Below are positions 1 through 8,938 of a stretch of 16,669 nucleotides of DNA, in pieces; positions within the stretch are counted from its first letter, which is position 1, and each line of letters begins with the position of its first letter. Under the pieces are notes generated by a model. The model searched no databases. It was not told the DNA's origin and worked only from the letters and a program-made list of their open reading frames with translations. Both the position numbers and the translations under genes were made by a program. The DNA lies in the NCBI RefSeq assembly GCF_000611645.1, contig NW_014012518.1, positions 1 to 16,669 of the forward strand, given 5' to 3'. Origin of the DNA: Monoraphidium neglectum (lineage: Eukaryota; Chlorophyta; Chlorophyceae; Sphaeropleales; Selenastraceae).

Positions 1-30
1 CCCGTGCTCCCCTCCCCCACACCCCCGCAG

Positions 31-840
31 TCGGCTGCGGCGGCAAGCCCGGGGAGCCTGGTTCTGGCGTGGCTGCCCTGGACACCAAATACATCGAGGA
101 GGGATCCTTCTACTGCAAAGACCCCAGCGTCCTCAACTTGAAGCCAAACATCGCGCAGCCCATACGGTGGGTCCCGCTGTTATTGCAGGGGCAGGTGGCC
201 CGGCTGCGCGGGCCCTCTCCATGCACGGCGGCCCCGCAGGCCTCCGCTTCGGTTTGCGGGGTCCACCTAGGGGCTGGCTCGGGGCCCGCCGCGGTGGCGT
301 TGGGGCGAGCAACGCGTACGATGTGCACGCGAGCGCCGGGGTCGCGTCCTTGTAGATGTGGCGTCGCTTTTGATGTGCCCCTGAGAACCCTGCTACCTGA
401 CTTGATCGACCATGCCGCGCCGTCGTCGCCGGCTGAGTGTTTCCCTCTGCTGCTCCCCCCCGCACTCGTGCCGCTACCCCCCTCGCCGGCGGCCCTGCCC
501 CGCCCGTGCTACCCTGGCTGCCCCCTATCGCCCTCCCTCTCGCACCCCACCCTTGGCCCTCATCGCGCCCCCCTCCCCCGCGCGCCCCCGGCACCTTCCG
601 CGCAGCTGCACAAGCTACCAGCCGAGCCTGGGCGGCTTCTGCTGGAACCGCCAGCCAGACTTCTCCGCCTACAGGGAGCCCACCTTTGGCGCAGCTTCCC
701 TGAAGCTTCTCAACGCCACCCACGCCGACTGGAAGTTCTACCGCACCAGCGAGAAGACAAAGCAAGGATATGAGGTGGCGGACGGGGTTATAATCAACAG
801 GCTCGACCAGAAGGGCTGCCCCAACCATGCGTTCCTGTGA
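31..840 (+). CDS. Purple acid phosphatase, C-terminal part (two exons, 5' truncated)
   Basis: Seen: exons 31-166 and 606-840 (stop TGA 838-840), with an intron at 167-605 (donor GTGGGT, acceptor CGCAG). The left exon follows a C-rich tract ending in CAG at 28-30, so the gene continues off the window. Phases agree at the junction (CG + C = Arg), giving ...AQPIRCTSYQPSLGGF. Motifs: PSLGGFCW, then SAYREPTFG and LLNATHADWKFYR. Known family: plant and algal purple acid phosphatases end in a region (Metallophos_C) with S-A-x-R-E-x-x-F-G followed by N-x-T-H-A, placed after the final metal-binding GHxH. They are binuclear-metal phosphomonoesterases, usually secreted or vacuolar, and many respond to phosphate starvation. 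Inference: the metal ligands and any signal peptide lie upstream of this window. The gene converges with the minus-strand gene at 2563-4250. The tail after the conserved region (VIINRLDQKGCPNHAFL) does not resemble anything I recognise. Confidence 0.86.
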
Positions 841-1229
841 AGTTCCCCGTGAAGTTGCATTCCAAGCCGCTTTTTATGAAGGCGCGATTGCGAAGGCGTC
901 GCCCGCCCTGCGTGTTGAGGGAGGACGGGCGCGGGCAGGGGTGGCGGCAGGGGCTGCGGCCCGGGCTTTGGCAGTTTTGCGGATGGCAGTTGGCAGTTGG
1001 CGGCGCTTTCGAATGGCCCGCGGGCGGATGATGGGTCAATCAGGCTGAGTTTGCCAGCCGTTGGGTTGCGGGGTCGATGATGTCGAAGCAATGCATCACA
1101 CACACTTGATGGACAGCCCGAACCTTTTCAAAATCGCTCAACCACACTGCCACATTGAGTTGGCGCATGCCAAACAACCCATGTTCATCACTTATGCCTC
1201 TGCTGCTGCTCTGCGCCGCATGTTGCCTC

Positions 1230-1234
1230 TGTAA
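1230..1234 (+). other. Candidate poly(A) signal TGTAA for the phosphatase gene
   Basis: TGTAA is the canonical chlorophyte polyadenylation signal. This is the first plus-strand copy after the stop codon, about 390 nt downstream. A second copy at 1728-1732 could be used instead. The assignment is inference. Confidence 0.4.
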
Positions 1235-1305
1235 CCTGAATTCCTTTGACGATGGAGCGGGCAGGGTGAGCAGCATGTGGACGTGTCCAACAGCAGCCTA
1301 CAGAA

Positions 1306-1314
<9 letters not shown>

Positions 1315-1342
<28 letters not shown>
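1315..1342. repeat. (CA)14 microsatellite
   Basis: An uninterrupted CA dinucleotide run preceded by a short GC alternation (CGCGCG). It lies downstream of the phosphatase stop codon, unlike most other CA/TG tracts in the window, which are intronic. Confidence 0.97.
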
Positions 1343-1754
1343 TGCACACACTCACATGCACAAGCCCCTTTTTCTGGCACAAGCTGGTGCTGCGGGTTGC
1401 GGCCGTTGTAGTGCCCCAACACCGGGCTGTGAGGGTATAGAGCAGGTGTCACGATGACATCAGCAGGGGTCTGTCAGGTCACAAAGCGGTCAGCGAGTGC
1501 ACATGGCGACTAGACACAGGTGCACCGACAAGCAGAACTGTGCCCGGCAGGAAGGCGTGGTGCTCTGAAACCTTCCAGCTCATGCCGCAACCGACGCAGG
1601 CGACACTGCTGAAACGCTGTTGTCTAACCAACACTGCTGGGCTGTCGTGTATCCACGGTGAAACATGAGTGGTCACTTGAGGTGGCCGGTGCTCCTATGT
1701 GTACGCGTCATTTGCACAAAACAATGATGTAATGTGGCATGCCGATGGATCTGT

Positions 1755-1759
1755 TTACA
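1755..1759 (-). other. Candidate poly(A) signal TGTAA for the RsfS gene
   Basis: TTACA on the plus strand reads TGTAA on the minus strand. I found no other copy between here and the RsfS stop codon at 2563, which implies a 3' UTR of about 800 nt. It lies only about 23 bp beyond a plus-strand TGTAA at 1728-1732, so the two convergent genes may end at nearly the same place. Confidence 0.4.
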
Positions 1760-2562
1760 GAGAGTACGGCCCAAAAAACACCGCGGCGCTGGCCAAAACT
1801 CGTTTCACACCAGCGCAGCCGCGCGCCATTGCAGGATCGCTGGGCGCCTCTGGCTCACAGCCCCGCGGCCTGCCCGGCATGCGGCGCGTGCCGACACAGG
1901 CGCGGCCGCCGCCTCCCCCGCACACCGCAGGCCCCCGCTCGAGCAAACGTTGGCTGTGGCGCAGCAAATCATGATTGGTGAATGGACTCCCATCAAACCT
2001 CAAACCGATTGGGCCCTCTTCAAGCTGATTGCGCCGCGTCCAATTCGCAGCTAGCTGATCCTGGGCGCCCGTCGCAGCCTGGACTGGCCCGTCGGCAGGC
2101 CATCCGCTGAACCCAAAGCAGCCACGGCACCGTGACCTCGCCAAACACACAGTCGCAGCAGCGCCTTCAAGCGCCGCAGGACGGCGGGCCGCGGCGGGAG
2201 CACGGCGGCGCCGGCGGCGCCGGCAACGCCGCAAGTGGCTGCGCGCTAAGTCACGCCGCCTTGGGCTGCGTGCAGGACGGGGCGCCGGCTCCTTTCAGCA
2301 GGCGCGGGTCCCGCCGATGCCTGTCACGGGCCCGCCGCCGCGGTGGGCGCGTCGCTGGCCTGGGCAGCGGCTTGCGTCGGCTGCCCGCGCTCACCCCACA
2401 GCTGCGGCTCGCCCCGCCTGTCCGGGCCGCCGTCAACAGCACCGACACGAGCAACCGCCGCTGCTGAGCGCCAAACTCCCAACTGCCGAGCCTGCCGGCC
2501 GCTCCCATGCTTATGCCGTGCGCCTGCGCTGACGCCCCCGCCGCCGCGGCGCGCGGCACCGC
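1760..2562 (-). other. Probable 3' UTR of the RsfS gene
   Basis: A GC-rich stretch of about 800 nt with many overlapping open frames on both strands, as expected from low stop-codon density. None shows a recognisable motif or a splice-consistent exon. It lies between the RsfS stop codon and the only minus-strand TGTAA downstream, so a long 3' UTR is the simplest reading. Confidence 0.4.
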
Positions 2563-4250
2563 TCACAGCTCCTTGCTCCACCCGCCGCCGCCCGGCGCCG
2601 CCGCCGCCGCGCCACCGCCGCCGCCGCCGTCTGCAGCGCCGCGCGCCTCCAAGAAGGGCAGCTCCACCTCCTCGGCAGCTGCATAGAAGCTCTCGATGTC
2701 GTAGTGGTCCCGCTGGTCCGGCGTGAACACGTGCGCCACGACTAAACATGACATCATCACGCGCGGCAGAAATCCCGAGGGGCGGGCGCGGGGGTGGGTT
2801 TGAGAAGAGATGGCAGGCCGCGCGGCGAGCGATTGATAACGGTGGCGTGTCGCGTTGGGGCGTCACGGCCTCAGCTGTGCAGATGCCTGCGTGCCCCATG
2901 CACCCCCCTCCCCACATCGTGCTTCCCAGTGCCGTGCTCGGCGCCTTCAGGTAAGGCACCCTGAGTCGCTATCAATAACGCACCATCTCCGTAATCGAGG
3001 ATCTCCCAGGGGCTGCTGCCGGGGCTGCGGCGGTACACGCGTGTGTGTGTGTGTGTGTGTGTGTGTGTTGCGCGTTTAAGTTGTGGTCGTGTGTGTTGCG
3101 GCAACGTGTGGGGGGTGGGGGGGTGACTTGCGGAGGAGGATCTTTAGGCAATCAGGAGACATCTGCACACAGGGGCAAGCGGATATGGTATACACACGCA
3201 CGCACTTACACACACTCTTTCACACAAACACGTACTTTTACACACAAACAAACACACACACACACATTCACGCAAAACAACCCACACACACCGTCACGCA
3301 TGCGAGCACCGCAAGCCCACCTGTTCTGTTTGACGCGGCCCCAGTCCTCCTCCGCCGCCTTCTCCATCCGCGCCAGCACCGCCAGCAGCTGGGGCTTCGA
3401 CACCACGGAGCACATCACAAAGTAGGAGGTCCACGACACCAGGGGCGCCTGGGGGACGAGCATGACGAGGATTGGACCCGGATTCAGCGCCGCAGCAATG
3501 GTGGAAGGGCGACGGGTAAAGGATGGGACGGGCGCGAAGCGCCTGCCCCTTGATGCGTCGCGCAGCGCGCGCGGGCGTCCGCCCCGTCCCCGAGCCGCCG
3601 CGTCCGGCGCGGCGGGGGGCGGGCCGGCAGGACGGGTTTCGAAAACAACCACCGGCCGAGCGGCTGCGAAAAACCTCCGGGGGGCTTTTGGCCTCACCAC
3701 GTTGAGGACCACCAGGTCCTGCGCCTTGGTGTCATCGGCCACCTTGGCCAGGGCCACGGCAAACGCCTGGGCGCACAGAGCAGTGGTAGGGGGTCAGGTT
3801 CAGGTGCAATGCAGAGCAGGGCAAGGTCGGAGGCGGGGAAGCGAGCGTGGAGGCGAGGGTGCATGCCTTTGTGTGGGGCGCACGAGGGAGGAGCGGAGTG
3901 TGTGGGACGGGGCGGCGCGGCGCAGCGGCCTGGTTGTGCGGAGGGGGCGGCTGGCGCGTGTGCTGCTCTGCAGGGCGCCCCACCTCGACCTCCTCAGATA
4001 TGGCGTCGTCGACGCCCTCCACCGCCGCCGCCGCCGCCGCAGACAGCCGCTGCTGGCCGCGCTGCAGCTGCTGTTGCCGCGGCGCTGGAGCCGCGCCGCT
4101 CAGGGCTGCGGCAGGCAGGCTGCTGCTGCCCGCTGCAAGCGCGCCTGCACGCAGCGTGCGCGGCGCCGGCCACCAGGCGGCGGCCGGTGCCGTGTATGCG
4201 GTGTGGCGGCTAGTGTAGCGCGCGGCGCCACGTCCAAGAGACTTCTGCAT
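2563..4250 (-). CDS. rsfS: Iojap/RsfS ribosomal silencing factor, organelle-targeted
   Basis: Seen: five exons, 4250-3984, 3766-3698, 3448-3321, 3024-2984 and 2741-2563 (684 nt, 227 aa), with phases agreeing at all four junctions. Residues 1-75 are rich in Arg, Ala and Ser and nearly free of acidic residues, like a plastid or mitochondrial presequence. The RsfS domain covers about residues 90-190: VADDTKAQDLVVLNV, then SYFVMCSVVSKPQ, then WEILDYGDVVAHVF and RDHYDIESFY. Known family (PF02410): RsfS binds large-subunit protein uL14 and blocks subunit joining, damping translation when nutrients are low; Iojap is the plant plastid member. Inference: it acts on organelle ribosomes. The start is the first ATG of the frame leading into the domain. 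Odd points: a Gly/Ala-rich tail (about residues 203-222) ending GGWSKEL, tandem CAG acceptors at exon 4, and an intron 3 full of CA/TG repeats. Confidence 0.92.
3025..3320 (-). repeat. RsfS intron 3 with complementary TG-rich and CA-rich tracts
   Basis: On the sense (minus) strand the intron is UG-rich near the donor (3292 to 3191, an imperfect TG array with interspersed T runs). It carries a perfect (CA)14 tract (3068-3041) ending about 14 nt before the acceptor AG at 3026-3025. The two tracts are mutually complementary in the pre-mRNA. Confidence 0.9.
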
Positions 4251-5215
4251 GTTTCCGTAAGCAATGCAGCTTCAGCGGGGGTATTGGCTTGGCCTCGAGT
4301 GCGTGTTGTGCTCGCGGTTGTGTTCAGGAACAGGTGGCTTGCGCAGAGGAGGATACTCAAAAACTTATATGTGTGTCATTAATCAATCCTCGGCTGTTTG
4401 TCTGCACGAATGAGCATTCCTGATTTTTGCTGACGCCTCAAAGACACAGTTGGGACAAGTCCCGTCGCACATGCTGCTGCTAGTGCTTGTGCTGCTTGTC
4501 TGCGGCCCCATGGCCCCTCGCTGGTCCGGCAGCCAGCAATGCTGCATCCCATGTGCAGTCCTGCCGTCCTGGCCCTGCCGCACTCGTGCACATGAAGCAG
4601 GGCAAGAGTAGCGCTCGCACAGCTGGTGACACGGGCACAGGAGTTTGTCACTCTGGGCTGGACCCGTCAATCGACAGCCTCAACGCCGGAAGGGCCGCCG
4701 TCGTGGCACCGCTGAAAAAGGCAATGTCCCGGGACCCGTGCAGCGCCCTGGGATGTGCTCAGCCATCAAAATTTTACGCCTACAACCAATGCATGTTCTG
4801 GCGTGCCAGGTGCCTCCAATCATACGGTCCAAGACAGGCTCTTAAAAACCTCCACACAATTTCGAAAACAGTACCAGATCAGGTCAATTGTTTCCCAAAA
4901 ATGAAGGCCGAGCAGTGACGGGCGGCACCAACGCCCCTGCAGGGCTGACCGCGCTCCCAGCCCGCTCGCTGGCGACGGCGCGCCTGGGAGAAGGGCTGTG
5001 CTCACATTGGCCCCACAAAACAACTCTGTCGTCTGGTGGCCCGCAACAGCTCTATGCATAATCAGCAAGTGCTCGCTTTTCACCACGCCCTCGGCCCTCC
5101 ACAACAGGCCCACTCTGCTGGCCCCCCTTGGGGACGTTTGGCCAGTCGCACCAGATGAGATCAAATCAGGCCGCCAGATCTCGCGCAGTCGGACCGCCTC
5201 CGATCACGCCCCAGG
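4251..5215 (-). other. Intergenic: PsbP-gene 3' UTR and RsfS promoter side
   Basis: A gap of 965 nt between two head-to-tail minus-strand genes. No minus-strand TGTAA was found, so the upstream gene must use a variant poly(A) signal. Plus-strand open frames (for example 4487-4918) have no recognisable motifs or splice partners. I see no clear TATA box for the RsfS gene. Confidence 0.5.
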
Positions 5216-8171
5216 TCACGCCGATCCGCCTGGCACCGTGAAGGACTCCTGGATGACCCGCAGCTCGCGCTCGTATTTGCGCCACTGGCGGGCGGTGGGG
5301 GTGGCCACCGATATGAGGAACAGCCGGTTGCCCACCGCGGTCGCAGACACCAGCCTGGGGGCAAGCGCGGCGGCATGAGGCAGGCAGAACGGTTGGTGGG
5401 GACGACGACGCGGTCAGCGTCATAAATTCGGTGTGTATAACAGATGCAGCGTGGCCGTTCTTGCGCGACGGCTGACGCCATGGGGTAGTCCTCGGGGCGG
5501 CTAGCATCTTGCATCCCGGCCCCTCCCACCCGCGGTCCCCTACACACGCCTAGCGCTACACGCACGCACTCGCACCAACACACACACGGACGCGCGCGCA
5601 CACACTCTCTTGCTCCCATCCACACGCACGCTCCGGCGTCCCGTCCCCTCACCTGTGGGGCTTGACCGCCCACTGGTAGTAGCTCAGGCCGCCCCTGGTC
5701 ACCACGGCCTGCTCCAGCACGTCCCCCTCGTCCAGGGGGCGGCCGTAGAGCTCGGGGGCAAAGCCGGCAATGATGCGGTCTGGGGGGCCCAGATCCTCAA
5801 TGCGCACATCTAGGGGAAGGTGAGAGGGTAGGGGGCCGAGAGGCGGGGAGGGGTGTGTGGATGGGTGTGCGAGGGAGTGTGCCCGTGGGTGTACGGGTGC
5901 ATATGCACGTATGTGTTTGTGAAGGAGGGAGAGGTTGTGCTTGGGAGAGAGAGAGTGTGTATGTGGGGGGGGGGATGTGCGCGTGTGCAAAATACTCACT
6001 GCAGCCTTTGGGCGCTGCAGAAATGCAGCATTCCAAACTGCTGATTCATGGACCGTTGGCGCGAGGCAGCATGTCTTGGTGGAGGCGGACACCACAGGCG
6101 CCGAGTGCAGGGATGCGAGCGGTCAAGAATATGGGTGGATGGGCACGGCCGCACCTGCGTTGAATCCGATGTCGGCGAACCGCGCCACTGGGGCCACCAC
6201 CACGACGAGGTTGCCCTGCTGCCGCTCCCCAAAACGAAGGTCGATCTGGGACGCAAGGGGTGGGATGAGGCAAGGCGGGGCCACGTGGGGCCAGGCAAGG
6301 CGGTGCAAGCAAGGGGGCTGGAAGATGGGGGCTGGCTGTACCGCGGTGGCCGGAACGCGGCATGGCCGACTGTTGAGGACGGTCAGGGATCGCCTCTTGT
6401 GGAGGCGTGCAGGGGGTGGGCAGGGGGGGAGGGCGGCGCACAGCCGCGCGGCGCGGGTGGGTCGTCCCGAGATGAGCGTGACGCGGCGCCGACAGTTGGG
6501 GTGATCGCGGCCAGGGGAGGGGCGCACCTCTGCGCCTCCCAGGTCAGCGATGGACACCGGGGTCTCGTCCCAGCCCGCGGGCACCTTGAAGCTGCGCGCA
6601 GGACGGGGGGGAGGGACACGGGCGGACTCTGAGAGGGGGGAAAGGGGCACGCGCGCGGTCGGCGGAGGCAGCGCAGCTCGAGCCTTGCGGGCCGCGCGCC
6701 GCGGGGGCCGCCCGCGGAGGGCTTTGCGGCGGCGGCTGACAAGGCGCCCGCGCCGGCGCGCAGGCTGGTGAGAGCCCATGGCTTGCGGACCAGGCGCCTG
6801 CTAGGCTGCTGAGAACATGACAGATGTGGTACGCAGGGCTGCGCCCCACCCACCTGTATCGCGGGATCTCGCTCCAGCCTGATCCGGGCAACGGGGCGAC
6901 GGTGCGGCGGGTGCGGCGGCGGCGGCGGTGTTGGTGGCGGCGGGGTGAACCAATGAGAGGCCCGGCCGCGACAGCCGAGGCCGCGGCAAAGGAGGTGCCA
7001 GCCCTGGCTGGCCTGGGCACACTGCACGCTTTGCTGCCTAGCAAGAAGACAACAAGCCGGCCCTGTTGGGAAGTGGGCCCCGCCCCTTCCCCTGCATAAT
7101 GAGAGGGCCTGCTACCGTACTCACCAACGCCATGACCGCCTGCAGGAAAGACGAGGTGTCCAAAGGGGGTGGGCGCGCACACATGTCACGAGGCGGTGCC
7201 GCAGGGCGGGCTCGTGCCGATCCGAACTGCTGGATCCGCCGCTGCTTTTGGGTCCCATCTTGCGCAGTGCGCACGTCGTGTGGCTGATGCCTGGGGGTCC
7301 GCACCCCACCGCATGGAACCGCAGCCGCCGCCGGCCACAGGTGGGCGCGACGCAGTCCGCTCGCCCCGTCCGCCAGCGCCTCGCGCGCAGGGTTCCCCCG
7401 CGAGGCGCGGGCGGCGCCCGGTCCCTCACCTGACTTGCCCTCAGGGCGCGAATAGGTGTAGAAGCCCTCGCTGTCGGGCTCGGCTGACACGCCTACAGCC
7501 GGGGGTTGGGTGCCGCGATGGGGTTCGAGAAGGGCGGCCGTTGCGGGCCGGCAAGCGGAGGTGGCTCTGCAGCTGCAGCTGCTGCCGGCAGCCCATTGAA
7601 TATTGTGGGCATGTGGCGCGTGGGAATGCAAGGGCATGCACGTGTGCATGCCCAGGCACGCTTGCCCACAAGTGCGTGTGAACTTGTTTGTTTGTTTGTG
7701 TGTGTGCGTGTGCGTGCGTGCGTGTGTGTGCGTCTGTGTGCGTCTGTGTGCGTCTGTGTGCGTCTGTGTGCGTCTGTGTGCGTCTGTGTGCGTCTGTGTG
7801 AGTGAAAAACAGAACCCTTTACCATAGTCATGGTTGAGCCACTCACCAGGGATGCGCCCGGCAGTCAGCCCCTGCACAGCCCGCGCGTCCAGGGCGGCCA
7901 GGAGTCCAGGTGCTGCCGCGACGAGGCCAAGCGTCATGCGCCGCGTTAGCGCCGCATCAGCACTCAACATGGAGGTGGCAGGCGCATACTGCTCCTGCAG
8001 CCTCAGCGGCTGCTGATCCTGCTGCTGCCGGGACGATTGCTGCTGAGGCACCGCGCTCGCCGTGCACAGGCGCTGCGGCGCGCGCACGACTGGCTGTCCC
8101 GCGCGCGCCGCTGGGACCGTGCCAACATGGCGCGCTTCCGAGGACACCGTGTGTGTTTTGAGATGCTTCAT
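5216..8171 (-). CDS. PsbP-domain protein, thylakoid lumen (Tat-type targeting)
   Basis: Seen: eight exons, 8171-7847, 7492-7430, 7139-7125, 6878-6854, 6591-6528, 6245-6155, 5809-5653 and 5354-5216 (879 nt, 292 aa), with every phase agreeing. Residues 1-75 look like a plastid transit peptide. [16 protein letters not shown] (76-91) is a twin-arginine lumen signal, followed by the cleavage motif ARA (96-98). The mature part carries [68 protein letters not shown] and [14 protein letters not shown]. Known family (PF01789): PsbP stabilises the oxygen-evolving complex of photosystem II, and related PPD proteins have other lumenal roles in photosystem assembly or NDH. The GRIPG...GGHGVGWS...ADLGG...IDLRF series suggests a PPD-type paralogue (PPD4-like from memory) rather than PsbP itself. 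The start is the first ATG of the frame and is less certain than the exons. Confidence 0.93.
5521..5640. repeat. CA-rich tract in intron 7 of the PsbP-domain gene
   Basis: An imperfect CA/CG array on the plus strand, so TG-rich in the transcript. It lies just inside the donor of the intron at 5652-5355. Confidence 0.8.
5825..5987. repeat. TG-rich tract in intron 6 of the PsbP-domain gene
   Basis: An imperfect GT/GGG-rich array on the plus strand, so CA/C-rich in the transcript. It sits just before the acceptor of the intron at 6154-5810 and includes a run of ten G at 5965-5974. Confidence 0.8.
7125..7139 (-). other. 15-nt microexon (exon 3) of the PsbP-domain gene
   Basis: The exon is flanked by CCTGCAG upstream and GTGAGTACGG downstream on the minus strand. 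It supplies the residues between EGKSG and GWSEIP (GHGV plus two split Gly codons). Both neighbouring introns are phase 1, so skipping it would remove five residues without a frameshift. The next exon (6878-6854) is only 25 nt. Confidence 0.88.
7679..7800. repeat. TG array with seven perfect 10-bp minisatellite units
   Basis: 7731-7800 is CGTCTGTGTG repeated seven times without error, preceded by a degenerate TG/TGCG array. It lies in intron 1 (7846-7493) of the PsbP-domain gene, starting about 46 nt from the donor. In the transcript it is CA-rich. Confidence 0.97.
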
Positions 8172-8938
8172 GGAGCAATTGAGGAGCGCTTACAAGAGAT
8201 CGGTATGCCTACGACTTCTTGGCTACGTGTGAGCCTGTGGCACAACGATGAAGGGCAAGACGAGGACCAAGCAGACGCGACACAATGAACAATGTGCGTG
8301 CGACTGAGCAGTGCTCTGCGACAGGGACGTCGCGTACGGTAGATCCCGGCGTGGGGGCCGCTGGCCACAAACGACAAAGGCAAACGGTGCGCCAACTGAT
8401 AAGAGTCCCAGATGATTGCCTCATGAATCCGATGCAACGGATCCAGTTCTCGACCAGCTGTGCCGAGTGGCGAGCAAAAGAGGGGCGGCAACCACTGGCC
8501 GCTGGCGGGCAGCGGCATTGCTGCAAGGGGATCGTATGGATTGCAGGAATGGCTACAAACTTCTGAAGTAAGTTCAAGTCTGCCTTGTCTGTAGTGTCAT
8601 CCAACACATGGCATGGCTGAGCTGCCCACGTTGTGCCACTGTGCCTGAGATGCGTGTAGTCAACTGTGGTCAAAGCAACTCCAACACTGATACTATTTGT
8701 GGATCAGGAGGGAGTCAATCCCGTCCTCACCTTCTGCGCGCACGGCCATGCGTATAAAGTAACAGTCATTTACCTGGGGGCAGCGCTGCGTGCACACGGC
8801 ATTCGGTTGCGTGGGCCACGGACCACAGGCCGCAGCAAGCCATGTTTGCGCGTTGATGTAAACATGACCCTACTGACTTGCCAGGTGCAATCAGGCTTTG
8901 GACCGTTGCGATGCCCTGTAATGTGGTCCTTTTACTTG
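8172..8938. other. Intergenic region upstream of the PsbP-domain gene
   Basis: This stretch holds the presumed promoter of the minus-strand PsbP-domain gene. Plus-strand frames at 8037-8288, 8285-8566 and 8666-9031 are open, but only the end of the last joins a recognisable pattern (the relic that follows). I see no clear TATA box. Confidence 0.45.

Larger units (their letters stand above)
841..1759. other. Convergent intergenic/3' UTR region
   Basis: No convincing coding exon was found. The left part is probably the 3' UTR of the phosphatase gene. It holds a (CA)14 tract and plus-strand TGTAA motifs at 1230-1234 and 1728-1732. A minus-strand TGTAA (TTACA on +) at 1755-1759 may end the opposing gene. 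Short open frames here have no family motifs. Confidence 0.5.

Noticed and set aside
1699..1974. A plus-strand open frame with a mixed amino-acid start segment
   Set aside because: It lacks an ATG start, becomes low-complexity Arg/Pro, has no splice partner I can support, and crosses both poly(A) candidates.
3462..4382. A 306-codon plus-strand open frame
   Set aside because: It is antisense to RsfS exons 1 and 2 and their intron. The minus-strand exons encode a recognised family with agreeing phases.
4487..4918. A 143-codon plus-strand open frame between RsfS and the PsbP-domain gene
   Set aside because: It has no motif, signal or splice-consistent neighbour; it is most likely chance openness in 3' UTR or promoter sequence.
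7731..7800. A regular direct-repeat array that might suggest a CRISPR
   Set aside because: The 10-bp units are contiguous with no spacers and lie in a eukaryotic intron; this is a minisatellite.
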